A DNA stretch of 64,000 nucleotides from assembly GCA_018881555.1 (NCBI GenBank), contig JACAXG010000080.1, forward strand, positions 3,095,377 through 3,159,376, written 5' to 3'. The stretch is from Amblyornis subalaris. Taxonomy: Eukaryota > Chordata > Aves > Passeriformes > Ptilonorhynchidae. The position numbers and the translations under genes were made by a program. Positions 36,161 to 49,600 of the stretch are shown here, in pieces. Under the pieces are notes generated by a model. That model was given only the letters and a program-made list of their open reading frames with translations, ran no database searches and was not told where the DNA came from. The stretch's first letter is position 1, and every line of letters begins with the position of its first letter.

Positions 36161-36382
36161 GGGTGATCCCTGCAGGGGACGGGGATAGGTGATCCCTGCA
36201 GGAAATGGGGAATGGGTGTCCCTGCAGGGGACGGGGATGGTGATCCCTGCAGGGGATGGGGATAAGTGATCCCTGCAAGAAATGGGGAATGGGTGTCCCT
36301 GCAGGGGACAGGAATGGGTGCTCACTGTGGGAAATGGGGATGGATGTCCCTGCAGGGGACGGGAATGGGTGATCCCTGCAGA
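36161..36382. repeat. 26-bp minisatellite in the first RhoGAP intron
   Basis: Eight or so degenerate copies of a 26-bp unit with the invariant core ccctgcagg and gggaatgggtg. Confidence 0.85.
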
Positions 36383-36675
36383 GCCCTGTGGGGCAGGAGA
36401 GCTCGCTCAGCCTGGGCAGGCACNGGGGCTCCCCACAGAAGGGAAACACCAGCCCACAGCGGGGGCAAAGCCAGAGCCCCACAAATCCTCCTTTGGAGGG
36501 GGATGCCGGAGCAGGAATCTTACTAACTCAAAAACAGGACTAGTGCTTATTTAAGGAAATCTCATGGGAAAAGCTCAGTCCAGCCACCCCTTCCATTCCC
36601 AAGGAGCTGCAGCTGCCTCCCCAGTTTCAGCAGCAGTTTCTCTCTTCCCAGCTGGAACAAAGAGCCCGCGTTTAC

Positions 36676-36900
36676 CTTCCCGGTGTCCCCTCGCAGCAGG
36701 ACCAGCGGCTCCCGGAGCTCCCAGCTCNTCCTTCGGGACGATGGTTTTCACAGCAGCGTCTCCACGATGGCTCCGGGGGCCCTTCCCAGCCCACGGGCGG
36801 GAGGAGAAGCGGAGAAGTGATGGAGAGAAGCCGAGGGGAGGAGAGAGGGGATGAGAATGTGAATTTTCTGCCAAAAGCAACGAGAGCCAGAAACAGCGTG
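36676..36900 (-). other. Probable 5' leader exon and promoter region of the RhoGAP gene
   Basis: A good donor (GGGAAG|gtaaac) ends at 36676, with GC-rich DNA upstream. The right boundary is a guess. The open frame through this stretch ends with a 1-nt carry that fits the next exon, so it could also encode an N-terminal extension. Confidence 0.4.
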
Positions 36901-37435
36901 CGGAGAGGGCAGGGTTGGATGGAAGGGACCGCGCTTCCCACGCCGGACACTGCGCCTTGGCAGGGAGCGACCATTGCTCAATCCCCTCCATCCTGAGCCT
37001 TCCCCGCTCCCAGCCATCCGTGACCAGGACACCCCTCAAAGCTCTGGCTGTCCCAATGGGTGAAACCGGAGCTGGGAACGTGCCACCCACGAGGGCCAGT
37101 GGATGGTTTCCACCTCAGCTCTCCATGCAGACCTTCCTGCCGCTCCATCGCGGCATCTTCCCAGTGGTGGTGTGTCCGGTGGGGTCTGGCACAGGCAGGG
37201 CACACGGATGCTCTCCACATCCAGGGTCCCTGCAGAGCTCTGGTGCTGAGGAGCTCACAGAGCTGATGGGATGGATCTACAGCTCACAGGTTGTGCCTGG
37301 AGGGTTACAGACCTCAGAGAGCCTCCCAAGCTTACAGTGACACCCCAAAGTGGCACCTCCCTGCCTGTTAACACACCCATGAGGAGCACACCCTCTGGGG
37401 ACCACAGCCAGGCTCCTGGGCCATGACATGGTGAG

Positions 37436-37615
37436 GATCATGGAATGGTTTGGGACGGACCCTAAAGCTCATCCAGTCCCACCTCTGCCACGGGCAGGGA
37501 CACCTTCCACTATCCCAGGTTGCTCCGAGCCCCATCTGACCTGGCCTTGGACACTTCCAGGGATCCAGGGGCAGCCGCAGCTTCTCTGGGCACCCTGTGC
37601 CAGCTCTATCTCCAG
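37436..37615 (-). mobile_element. CR1 LINE 3' fragment
   Basis: ggatcatggaatggtttggg through gcttctctgggcaccctgtg, between the RhoGAP leader and the ENOX2 3' end. Confidence 0.9.
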
Positions 37616-38218
37616 AGCATCTCTCCCCACGAGGGCCTGGGTAATCCACAGGCTCCCTTTTAACCCTGACAGTTGCTGCTTGTTTGGGGCCCAGCTCTGC
37701 CGTGGCTGCTGCCTGGGGATCTGTCCCAATCCAGCAGCCCCCAGTCACCCCCACAGCAGCTCCAGCTGAAGGCCACAGCCCAGCTCGCAGCTTCCTCCCA
37801 AACACAGCACAGGACCCCAGAGGCTGCCCAGCTCTGTTTTCTCTGCATCCCCTCCCTGCCCATCCTCGTCACCAGTACAAACTGGTGCTGCTGGGACACA
37901 TCCACCCCAACACCGCCACACTTTCCACGCTCCAGCTGCTCTGTGGGAGGAAGGAGCTCACGGACCCAGAATTCACTGCCTGGGCTGGACATCACCAGAG
38001 AGGCTGCAGAGGCAGCAGGGAGCATCCGAGGCCTGGTATTTGTGAGTGCTCTTGACATTCAAAAGAAAGGTGGAGGACTGGGGATGGAGCATGGAAGAGG
38101 AGCTGGGAAGGAGCACAGCCAAGGAAACTGGGATGGAGCCTCTCCTTTCCCCTGGCATGCAATGAATGCTAGACAAGACAAAGCAAGCAGCAGGGCCAAG
38201 ATTTGCCCATAAAAAATG

Positions 38219-38224
38219 TTTATT
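38219..38224 (-). terminator. Candidate distal poly(A) signal of ENOX2
   Basis: AATAAA on the minus strand in the context aaggaataaacattttt, about 2.3 kb after the stop codon. If used, only about 1.3 kb separates it from the RhoGAP leader exon. Confidence 0.4.
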
Positions 38225-40094
38225 CCTTAAAAATACAGCGTTCATCTGCAGGGACACAACTATTCAGAACATTTTTTTAAAGGGTTTTTATCTGCTCCCA
38301 GCGTGGCAGCGCTCGGTGGTGGAGCAGGGAGAGCAACAGCCCACGTGGGAGCAGCCCAGTCCCAAGGGAAGGTCTGTCACCCATCCCTGGTGTCACCTCA
38401 GCAGCCCACCTGCAGGATGCATTTCTCCTGGGGGAAACCTCAGCCCCTCTNGAATGGCCCCGGTAGGGAAAGCCGGGCAGCAGCAGGACCCTGGCATGCC
38501 CTGGCCCCGACTCACTGTCACAGCACCAGCCATTGCTCCACAGNTCCTGGCTCTGCTCCCTCCTGCTGCCCCATGGAACAAACTGCCCGGTCTCCCCANC
38601 AGCCCCAGCCCCCACNGACCCCCAGGAGGGGGCTCTGGCTGCCCAGGGTGCCCCTGCCCCATCCCAGCTCCCACCCTGCAGCCAACAGAGGCTGGGACAC
38701 AGCAAGTCCTTGTGCTGTGGGAGCTCCCANGTCCCCACTCANCCCATGCCCTCCCTGACTCCNGTGTGCTCCAGCCACAGCTGCTCTTGGGGCTCTGGAA
38801 CTGTCCTGATTCCTGAAGTTTCTTCCCTGCTTTTCCCGAGGAGAGGTCTCACTGAGTANGCACCACCTGCCCTCTCTCCACCCAGCTGACCCAAAGGGAC
38901 AGGGGACACAGGTGCCACATTCCCACCTGGCACAGCAGGGGTGTCTCCTCTGGGACCATCCCAGCTCCCCCAGTGCCTGGGGAGAACTGGTGCCAGGTCT
39001 GCCAGTGGAAATGAGGAGGAGGATGGTTCATCTTGGTNGGAGGATGAAGTTGCAGGAAGAAATCCCAAGGGCTCGGAGAGACTTCAGGGCCTCGGGANGA
39101 CTGGTAAGGGATCAGGAGCACAGGGAGTGCTCTCCTCCATCGGTCCAGTTGCAGGGAATGGTGAGGGGAGAAACAGGCAGAGCCAGCAGGTCAATGCCTG
39201 ACTCCAAGCCTGGTGTCACCAGCGCAATGTTGGGGTTTTGGACGAGGGATTGGTTCACACACCACCAAGTGCCTGTGCCAGGTACATGAACACACCCAAA
39301 ATGTCCCTGTACTCACCTGGGCACCACCTCGGCCACAGCACAGGGTGGAGAACCACCTGGAAAAGTGACACGAGGGCTGTGGATGTGTCAGAAATTGGGG
39401 AAGTGCCCGACAACAGGAATACAGGAATTGGGGCTTCTCCCCCAAAACCGACTTGGGATCAATGGCCCAAGTGAAGGGCACCANTGCCCGGGGCATGGGG
39501 AACAAACAGGAGGGGAAAACTGTGACAGCTGCCATCCCGGGAACATGCCAGGATGCCTGGCAGAACGGGAACACTGCACGGGATGGCTGTGAGCTCTGCA
39601 GGCGACACCTGGCTGGCTGGGAATGTGGATCTGCTGGGGGCAGGGGATCCATAGAGGGATCTGTGCAGGCTGGATGGAGGGGCCAAGGCNTGTCACCCTA
39701 CAGCCCTGCAGAGGCGGGGAGGAGCCTGGCATGCACTGGGAACACGAGGAACGGCGTTGGGAAGGTTCAGGAGCAGAGGAGGCTGTGCTGCTTGTAGCTT
39801 GGTCTCCAAAGCAAAGTAGGGGGGAGGAATGGGGTGGTAAAAATCACCAAAAGCCAGGCTGATGCAGCTCTGCTCCAGCACATCCCTAGAAAATTAAACA
39901 CCCATCNCATGGAAAAGATTCTGTACAGACTGACCCAGAGCACAAGCAGCACTGCCAGAATCCCCCTCGGCTCCCAGAAACTCCGCCTCCACCTCAGCTT
40001 AACTGCTAACAGAGAAAACAGCACAAAAAAGAACCAATCCCTTGGCTCAGAGGCCCCCGAGCCATCTAAATCTTCTGTTTAAACATACCTTGGT

Positions 40095-40100
40095 TTTTAT
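40095..40100 (-). terminator. Candidate proximal poly(A) signal of ENOX2
   Basis: AATAAA on the minus strand about 440 bp after the ENOX2 stop codon. No cleavage site can be proved from sequence. Confidence 0.4.
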
Positions 40101-40539
40101 TCCTAAAAATATCTAAAAAATGCCTTTTTTTTTTTTTTTTCCCCCTTTTGGTGATCTAGAAACCAGAAGATGCCCCTTTGTTGTTGCTTCAGGACAGTTT
40201 ATGGCTGTTCCTACCAGTAGGAAGGTCGAGGAGGAGGAGTTTGGGCACACAAGCACATACAACATTGGCAGAACACGGAGTCGGACACGCTGTGCTTCAA
40301 AGGGTCAGGCAGGAGCTTTTTTTTTCCCCAAATATATTGAACAGCACTTGCCCATTAACAAATAACNGATCAAAGGAGCTGCAGAACTTGAAGGTTCTTC
40401 CAGTGCTGCTCTGGACTTGGTTTCACTTACACTTTGTACCCCNAGGCCGTGGTCCGAGGGAATTGCCAGGAACAGAGGGAAGAGCATCCTGGGTTTTCCC
40501 AGCATCCATATCCCACTGTTTCCAGTGTTAAGTCAAAGC

Positions 40540-40671
40540 TCAAGTCATTTTCAATCCGTCAAAGCCACAAAACTTCCACCTCTTCTCCAAGCTGGCCCCG
40601 ACCCCGCTCAGCTCCTGCCGGAACGTGTTGTGGAGTCGTGTCATGAGAACTTCCACCTCTGCCGTGCAGAT
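40540..40671 (-). CDS. ENOX2: ENOX2 last coding exon
   Basis: The exon has 43 codons and a TGA stop. It holds the adenine-nucleotide motif region as LSGVGASLEKRWKFCGF; human has TGVGASL. The human cysteine seven positions after ICT is Val here (ICTAEVEVLM). Sequence left of 40540 is 3' UTR. Confidence 0.97.
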   Translation of the reverse strand: MCTAEVEVLMTRLHNTFRQELSGVGASLEKRWKFCGFDGLKMT

Positions 40672-43600
40672 CTGTGGGAACGCAAGGAAAACGGGACTGA
40701 AAATGAAGATGGAAGCCCTAATGGCTGGTGATAATTCAAATTCAAACAGGTACAGTGCTGCAGTTCATCCAGGCTTTCCCTGGACTTGTGGGGATACCGA
40801 GAGTTGTGGAGCTGTCACGCTTTGGGATAAACACTGGAAGTCAGGGTAAAGGGACTGGCTGAATTTTTTCCCCCGTGGAATGCAAGATAATGGATTTAAA
40901 CCTCCCAGGTTATGTAAGTCACTGAACAGGGAGCACTTTTACCTTATTTTAGTTTAACTCTCATGTACCTGACAGGGAAGGAGCTGCTCCAATAGAGCCA
41001 AGAGCCGAGACTGGGCTTGCACCACCACAGAGAAGGAAGCTGAGGTGAGGAGGGTTTGTCAGCCCAAGGCCTTGCCAAGCCACACTCAGCACTAGACAAC
41101 TTCTGAAGGGCTCTTCCATGGCTCCAAACCACCTTTGATTGTAATTTCTGTGCTCTCTGCTGACCTTTTTGGTGAGATTGATGGGCAGGAAACAGGCAAA
41201 AGATATTCCCCTTCCATTCCTGCTGGAAGCTTCAAGAAACGAGGTTGTACTTTCAAGTACTCCCCCCTCTCCTGTCTCACCTCAGGCCCAAAGATCTCCT
41301 CAGGGTTAAAAATAACATCCCAACTAATGTGAGCTGCTGCAAGAGTCAAGCAGGAGACAGAAGAGCTCAGAAGGAACATGAAGGACAATGGGAACAGCCC
41401 TGAATGTGAGCAAACAAGAGGAGACTGATGCCAGAGCAGAGGTTAAAGGGTGGGCTCTGCACAGGGATTCTCCCAAGCTGACTGCAGAAGCTTCCAGCAG
41501 CCNTTCTCTGCACTGGGGATTCCAAAGAGGAAGTGCCAGAAGGCAGCTGAATGCTACGATGGCAGTTTTACAGGAGCTCCAAACCAAAATAAAGGCAGCT
41601 GTTGGCCCCACAGACAAATTCCAAGCTACAATGAGGAGATAAATTATTAACTCTGTCTTTACAGGGCTGCAGCGAGGCAGGCCAGGGAGTTGTGTTTTCT
41701 TAGGACAGGGTAAATTAAACACTGTGCTATAAACACAAGCAGCTGGAAAAGTTCCAATCCCAAGAGATGATTCCCATGCTGGTGGGCCTCCTGTTCCGGG
41801 GGCTCTTTAAGGAAGACAACTGGGGAACAGGATAGAACAGAGCGAGATGGAACTACCTTGTGCATCCTTTGCACAGTTGCTCCTGTTTACTCCAAAAAGG
41901 AGCACAAAGCCAGCAGGGCACAGGGATGCTGCAGGGCACAGGGATATGCTGCAGGGCACAGNGATATGCTGCAGGGCACAGCAATTCCATGCTGTGCCAA
42001 GGGAAATGCATGAACATGGCTTGTCACTGCCCTTGGTGACCCCCACACCCAGGGCTCGACCCCACAGTGTGCTCCAGTGCTTCTGGAATACACACCTCCT
42101 TAAAACCATTCCACTGCCAGGATCAGAGACAGAATATGCTCAGGGAAGGGTGACAGGAGCACAAAACTTTGCTCAGAGACACAACACAATGTGACTGCAC
42201 AGTTTAGAGAACACACAAACAGGGTGGAGGGTGCGAGACATCCACTGCATGAGGCAGTTGTTTGCTCTCTCCTTGGAGGTCATAACGATAAGGAGAATAA
42301 AGGCAAACTGCCCAAGGGCAACAAACTTCAACAGAATAAACAAAAACACATATGAGATGGAGATTTTTCCCTGCCCAGGGCAGTGGTGGAATTCCCCATC
42401 CCCAGAGAATTTAAAAGCCACGTGGATGTGTCACTTGGGCATGGGTTAGTGGTGAACCCCAAAGCTGGGCTGCTTTGGGCAACCTGGTCTAGTGGAAGGT
42501 GTCCCTGCTCATGGCAGGGGGTGGAACGGGATGGGCTTTAAGGTCCCTCCCAACCCAAATCATCCTCTGATCCAAGAAAGTTCACCATTCCCCTCATCCT
42601 CTTCCAGAAGATCACTGCAGGGAGTGGAGCCCAGGCCTGGCTGTCCCTACACCCACCTTGCTGTCCAGGCGCTGCAGGTAGGAGCAGATGTACTCAATGC
42701 TGGCTCCAAAGGGATGCACNTGGAGAAACGTTGAAATTATCCCTGGGGAAAGGAACACCACAAATGTCATCGTCATGAGACAAGAGCCAGCTGGGAACAC
42801 CAGCCCTGTGCCACCGGCAGGAGCCAGGTGTCACANGGTCACACCCTGACCCAGCAAAGCTGGAGGTTTTCCTCAGTTCCAGGACTCCCTCCTCCCTGGG
42901 GATAACCAAAGGAACCAGAGGTGGGCAAGAGGAGGTGGAGGCCACCTTGCAGCAGGTCCCCCCAGCTCAGGTCTCTGGCATCACCACTGAGCCCAGCAGG
43001 ACTCACCAACCAAGAGAACTTCTCGCTCAGATTTCACAGGGCTGTTGCTCAANGTCTTCTCCACTGGACATTCCTTCTCCTGGCTGCAGGCACAAACTCT
43101 GGTCGTGCTGCTCTCCTGCAAAACAAACCCACAGGGCCCACTTTGGACACCTTGGCACACCAGGCAGTGGCTTGGGCAGGCTCAACAGAGCCTGTTGTGG
43201 TGTTTTCCTGGTTTTCTGAGTCACTGCATCCATCGCTGCTGGATCTACAGCTTATTCTCCAAAAAATGCTCCCAACAAAGCACAGCTGTGTCCGTGCTGC
43301 TGGGTGTGATCCACCAAGTGAGATAAAAAGCCCACGGAGTTGAGCAGATGCCACCACACAAACTGCACCAGCTCTGCTCTCTGACATGACATTTGCTCCA
43401 GAAGGGCCTTGCTTTAAATAACAAAANACAAACCAGACCATGGCCTCGCCATGACTAATTCAGCTGCAGAGCTTTGTTTTTCAAATGCCCAAACTGAGAC
43501 AAATGAACCAAGTGCCCAGGGGCTGCCCAGGGTTTAGGATCACACTGTCCCCAACCTGAGTTTGTGGTACTGAATTAAAACAGGATTTGGTATGATTTAT

Positions 43601-46600
43601 TATCCCTGACATAAACACGACAATGTAAAGATGGTGGGCGCACTAAAAGCAGCACTTGCTTTTATTCCTGAGTTTCATGCGGAATTCCAGTGGCCTGAGA
43701 GCTGTGGATACCTATAATTGGGAACAGCTTCCAGTGACCAGTGAGATGGGCTGGAGNGAGGCCAGTGACGAAGATAGAATTGAATGGTCCCCTGGGTTTG
43801 CTCAAATTCTTACACCAGTGCAGTTCTCAGCACCTCAGAGCTCTGCCCTGTGGAAGCTGATCCAGGGACTGCAGCCCAGCAGCTACAGTGCAAACCCACA
43901 GCCTGCCTAATCCTGGAGGTCACAGAATCATGGAATGGGTTGGGTTGGAAGGGACCTTAAAGCTCGTCTCATTCCACCCNCTGCCATGGGCAGGGACACT
44001 TTCCACTAGACCAGGTTGCTCCAAGCCCTGTCCAACCTGGCCTTGGACACTTCCAGGGATCCAAGGGCAGCCACAGCTTCTCTGGGAATCTGTGCCAGGG
44101 CCTCACCACCCTCACAGGGAACAATTCCTTCCCAATATCCCATCTATCCCTGCCCTCTTGGGAGTAGGAAGCCATTTCCCCTTGTCCTGTCACTATCTGA
44201 TTGTANAAAAAGTTCCTTTTTGTAAGTCCCCTTTAGGCCATGGGAGGTCACAATGAGATCTCCTCAAAGCATTCTCTCCTTCCTCCATGCTGAACAACCC
44301 CAGATCCAACTGGTATTTTTGAAGACTAAGTGGAAATAACAGTGCAACAAAAGATCTTGCACATCAAACTCCCTTTCTACACCCCAGCAATGCAAATATT
44401 CCAGTCAGGAAGTGCCAGCAGTGGAGAACTTGATGACTTTGATGTCTGTAGAATCAGAGAATCTTCTGAGTTGGAAGGGACCCATCAGGATCATCCAGTC
44501 CAGCTCCTGGCCCTGCACAGACACCCCAACAATCCCACCCTGTGCCTGGGAGTGTTGACCAAATGCTCCTGGAGCTCTGGCAGCCTTGGGGCCGTGCCCA
44601 TTCCCTGGGGAGCCTGTTCAGTGCCCACCACCCTCTGGATGAAGAACCTCTCCCCTGTACATGAGGACAGTGTGTCTGTACCAGCCCACACAACCCAACC
44701 CATAAAGCACTGCTTGTCTTACACTCAGGGGTCATTACTCCACCAGTGAGAGATTCTGACCGAAGTAGGAGAAGAAGCTCTTGGACTTACATTCCCTTGG
44801 CAATCAGCTGCATCTCCCTCCTTGTCCTCTTCATCTGCCATGCTCTGCTATATATGGGCAAAGAAAGGAANGATTACTGATGATAATCTATTAATTTTGT
44901 TTTGAAGCTTCTGCTCTGATGATTCCTGGAATATACAAAGCCATTTTTAGTTACTAGAAAGGCCTTTATTATCTTTCCCAGCTCATGGCACAAAAAAGTG
45001 GGACTAAAGATGGAAAACGAGATAAACTCAGTATCTGACTCTGGGGGCCAAAGNGGAAAGTGCTGCCTCATGTTTCTTGTGTAGTTGTGTCTGTGCTATA
45101 AAGGAAAGGGCCAGGCAAGTGTAGATTCATGCACTGATCCACAATCAAATCAGAGTGGATCACACCTGAGAAGCAGCACTATGGATTTCTATTTGGAATT
45201 CTGTATGGATTTCTGTTTGGAATAAACCCAGCAAGCATAAAAATATTAAAAGACTCACAAATACTTTCAAGTCCGAAGTGCTTTATGGAGGGCAGATCAA
45301 AATGTGTTCCTGAACCACAAATGTAAACATCAATGTCTGATAATTGAGACCTTTTTTCTTATCTTTTAAAAGCTCAGGTTGCAGAAAGCCCCATTCCAGC
45401 TGTGATACCACTGTACAGTGTTCAATGACAGCCACTATTTTATTTATTCAAGTGCTGAGATTGTCTCACACGTACAGGAAGCAACAGCAGGTCCATTACT
45501 GACAGACATCCTGCAATTTGACAGGCAATTTTTCCTCATTTTCCGAGGACAACTGCTCCAACTGAGGGCTGGGCATCCTCAATAAGAGAGCAGAAGGACA
45601 GAGGTCCTTCATCACNCTCCTGATGGACCACAAAATCCAAGGGATGGCACGTACCTGCTCCTTCAGGTTTTCTAGTAATGTTTCTATTTTCAATTTCTCT
45701 TCTTTCACTTTTTCTAACTCAGCTTCTCTCTTTTTGTATTCCTCTTGGACCTTCAAAAGATGCTGGAAGAGAAAAGATAAACTCCATTCTTAATGTGCCT
45801 TCCACCAACTACTGTTTGAAGACTACAAAACGAAGAGGGGCTTTTCCATGAAGACCAGACACATCATAGCCAGGACTACTACAGGATTTAGTATAAAACA
45901 AGCAGGATATACACTGTATCCTAGAAATGCTTATTAGCATACAAAAAAGCATGGTTGGTAAATATGGGGCAGTAATTCCATCACCAATGGATGGGATTTT
46001 CCACTTTCTTACTCGGTTACGGAGTGGATAAGCACAGACTTTGTACTTTGGAAATCACAGCATGGTCAAGCAAANAGCACACAAAGAATCCATGAATTAT
46101 GGATTGCTTCCATTTGACTTATCAGCTCATACACCATCCCTGGTTTCAATATTTGCTCTGGGGTTTCCTTAGCAACACCGGAAATGACGAAGTTGCTCCC
46201 ATTTGCCAGTTNGGATCCCGCTAAAAAAACCACAGTGTTTTTCCACGTATTTCTGCCGCCCATCCCAGCGCCCCTTTCCCTCTGCAGCACGGCCCCAGCT
46301 ATGGAAAATCCCACCTTCTGCATGCCCTGCAGAGCCTGCTGGAGCAGCTTCATCTGCTGCTCCTTGGTGGTGTCCTCGTCGCGGGTGGCCTTGCCCTGCT
46401 CCTGCTTGAGCAGCTCCACCTCGTTGCGGTACGCGTCCAGCTGCCAGCGCAGGCTGTCGTTCTCCTCCTTCAGCGCCTCCACCTGCGACACCAGCGCTGG
46501 GGACACACCAACAGTCACACAGCTGGGGGCAAGGAGCCCCTGGGTGCTCTCCCACACACACACCCAGCTTACAGATCCCGAGCACCCAAAGGAATGGCTC

Positions 46601-49600
46601 TCACTGTTGGGGATATCATGGGGCTGGAGCCGCTCTGCTCTGGAGGCTGGGAGAGCTCAGGGTGTTCACCTGGAGAAGAGAAGGCTCTAGAGAGACCTTA
46701 GAGACCCCTCCAGTGCCTAAAGGGGCTCCAGGAGAGCTGGAGAGGGACCTGAGACAAGGGCCTGGAGTGACAGGACAAGGGGGAACGGCTTCCCACTCCC
46801 AAGAGGGCAGGGATAGATGGGATATCGGGAAGGAATTCTTCCCTGTGAGAGTGGGGAGGCCCTGGCACAGGTTGCCCAGAGAAGCTGTGGCTGCCCCTGG
46901 ATCCCTGCAAGTGTCCAAGGCCAGGTTGGACGGGACTTGGAACAACCTGAGACAGTGGAAGGTGTCCCTGCCCATGGCCGGGGGTGGAACTGGATCAGCT
47001 TTAAGGTCCTTCCAACCCAAACCGTTCCATGATCTCTTTGGAAAACAAGCTCCTCTGGACAAAGAGCCTCTCTGTGTGAATGCAGTATTTAGGCTGGAGG
47101 AGGTAAAAAAAAGGAGGGAAAGAACATCCCAGGGCAGACCTCAGGGGTGCACTGGAATGGGACAGTGCTGTTCAGGGTGACCTCAGCCCTGTACCTCACC
47201 TGCACAGGGCAGGGAGCTTCCAGCTCCTCCACATCCAGCTCCATGAATCCCAACTATCTCATACAAACAGCAGCTCANACACCACTTTAGGTTCCCCTGA
47301 TTGCAGCAAGGAGCAGTGGCAAACATTGGCTGCACACCCAGGCACCAAGAGAAAACATCTCCAGGTAACTGCACTGGTTCTGCTCTGCCTGTGACCATTT
47401 CGGGGTACAAAACACTCAGAATGCGACTCCTGAAAGAAGCCACTGAAGAGAAGCACGTTATAAGCTGTAAAAAGTGATTTTACCTGACTCTTCTGTTTCT
47501 TTCATCTCTGCTGGATCTTCAATTTCTTCATCAGACATTTCCATCTCCTCCTCTCTCCGAATACCCATCAGCTCATCATTGTGGATGTTACGGATTTCCT
47601 GAGGTTCAGAAAGCAGAGAAGGTTTCAATACACATTACAAGGAACAGGTTGGNTGGATGAAAAGTTGCTGAAATCTAAGTCTGCAAAACACAACTCAATG
47701 ATACAATTTAAAAATTGGCAGAGATTATTACATCAAGGGCAATATCCAGCACAAGCCAATCTGTCAGTGCTACTGGAATTACTGTCACTTCCATCTTCCT
47801 TCTGCTCTTGTGATGAGGCAGGTCAGCCTTGCCGTGCAAATCACGAGGAATTGGACTCAGCCCTAAATTCCCTGCAGCCAAAAGTCCCAACCTGAGCTGG
47901 GACAGACCAAACCAACCTACAGCTGCACCCCTGCATGTACAGGGACCTCCTCAAGGTGACCCCAAAAGACTGAGAGCCTTTATCCAGCACGAGATACCTA
48001 CAATGAGCTAAGAGACATTTTAAATTACACCTAAAAGTATATCACATACTAGCAACATTTTATATACATACATCTGCCAAAATCTGTACCAAGAAGCAGC
48101 ATCTTGTGGCTCCACCTTCCTTTAAGGGCAGTCCCTAAGCTGGGGGAGAGCAGCAGGCTGAGCCCATCAGCAAGTGCTCCTGAATGAGGCCTCACCAGCG
48201 GTCTCACAGCCTCTTCCCACCTGGAGAACTTACCTTGGAACAAAAGACAGCTCCAACTGGAGAGAGAGCTCCCACCCCAGCCATAGCCAGCCATCAGAAG
48301 GCAAGGAAGAACGGGAGCACTGGGCTCGGAGGGGAGGCACGGTGCAATCACACTGCACTTGGCTTTTCAGGTGGAAAGGAAACCTTGGCTCCTCCTTTAG
48401 CTGCTACAAAGGTTTGACTCCATGGGATTTGGCAAGTCCCAGAAGTGCAGTCTCATGGGGAGATCACAGCTGGAAGCTTTCCAGGACAACATGGGCATTT
48501 AGAGCATTCCAGCATGGTAGAGGATCAACCACCTGCTTGTTACCATACCTGGCTGGGTATGATCCAGCTCTACAGGGTCTTCTCAGGTCACGTTTGTATG
48601 GGAAGGTGGCCTGGACATCCCCAACCCATGGGGATCACAGGCCTGGACACCTCCAACTCACAGGGATCCCAGGCCTGCACATCCCCTGTGGTGATCATGG
48701 ATCACCAGCCTGTCAATAATCATGGATCACCAGCCTCTCAGCTTTGCTCAAATTCACTTTGGATTAATCTTAAAGGTGAAAGACAACTCCTGGCTTTGCT
48801 GGGATAGACTTGCTTTCCAAGTCTGTAGTTAGGAACTCGACATCCAAGAAAAACCCAGAACCACAGGAAAATTNACACTAGAGGTAAGGACTGACAACCA
48901 AAGGGACCAGGACAGGATGGACAAGTGGGATCAAACCTCATGAGACTCAACAAGGCCAAGTGCAAGGTCCTGCACCCCCAAGGTGACAGCAGGCAGCACA
49001 GATTTCATCAGAGCCCCCAGGACAGGCATCTCCCCAGACCTTCACTTTCCCAATGGACACCCCTTCTTTACCTTAGCTTCCTTTTTTCTGGCATTCTGCC
49101 TGACTCCCTTATCTGATTTTATCAAATCTTATTGAACTGAGAACTATTCTTCCTCCTGCAGGAAGAGCAGTGGGAGTGACAAGCCTTCTTCCATCAGCTC
49201 CATCCTCATCACCACATTTAAAGCCCACATTTCACTTCACGGGATGAATACACAAACATGAGAACATCCTCCCTTCAACCTTTCCAGGCTGCTCATCTGC
49301 AGTTCTTTTCATCTCTCAAGGTGAAAATACCACATAAAAATGTGATAAAACAGATTCTGATGACGCTGAGGGTTTGTTGTTGTTTTTTTTTAACATCTAT
49401 CTAGAAATCTCTTTTGCTTTAATATTAAAACCAGCAGGAAAATCAATATTTATTATCATTATGGTAACTATTACTGTGCACAACTTCCATCAGCAGACAG
49501 GTCTCGATGTATGGTGACATCTGGTGACTACTGGTGACACAAATACCAAGAGAAAATTCATTACCTGTACCACGAGAGCCTCCTGAGTGATCCCCACCTC

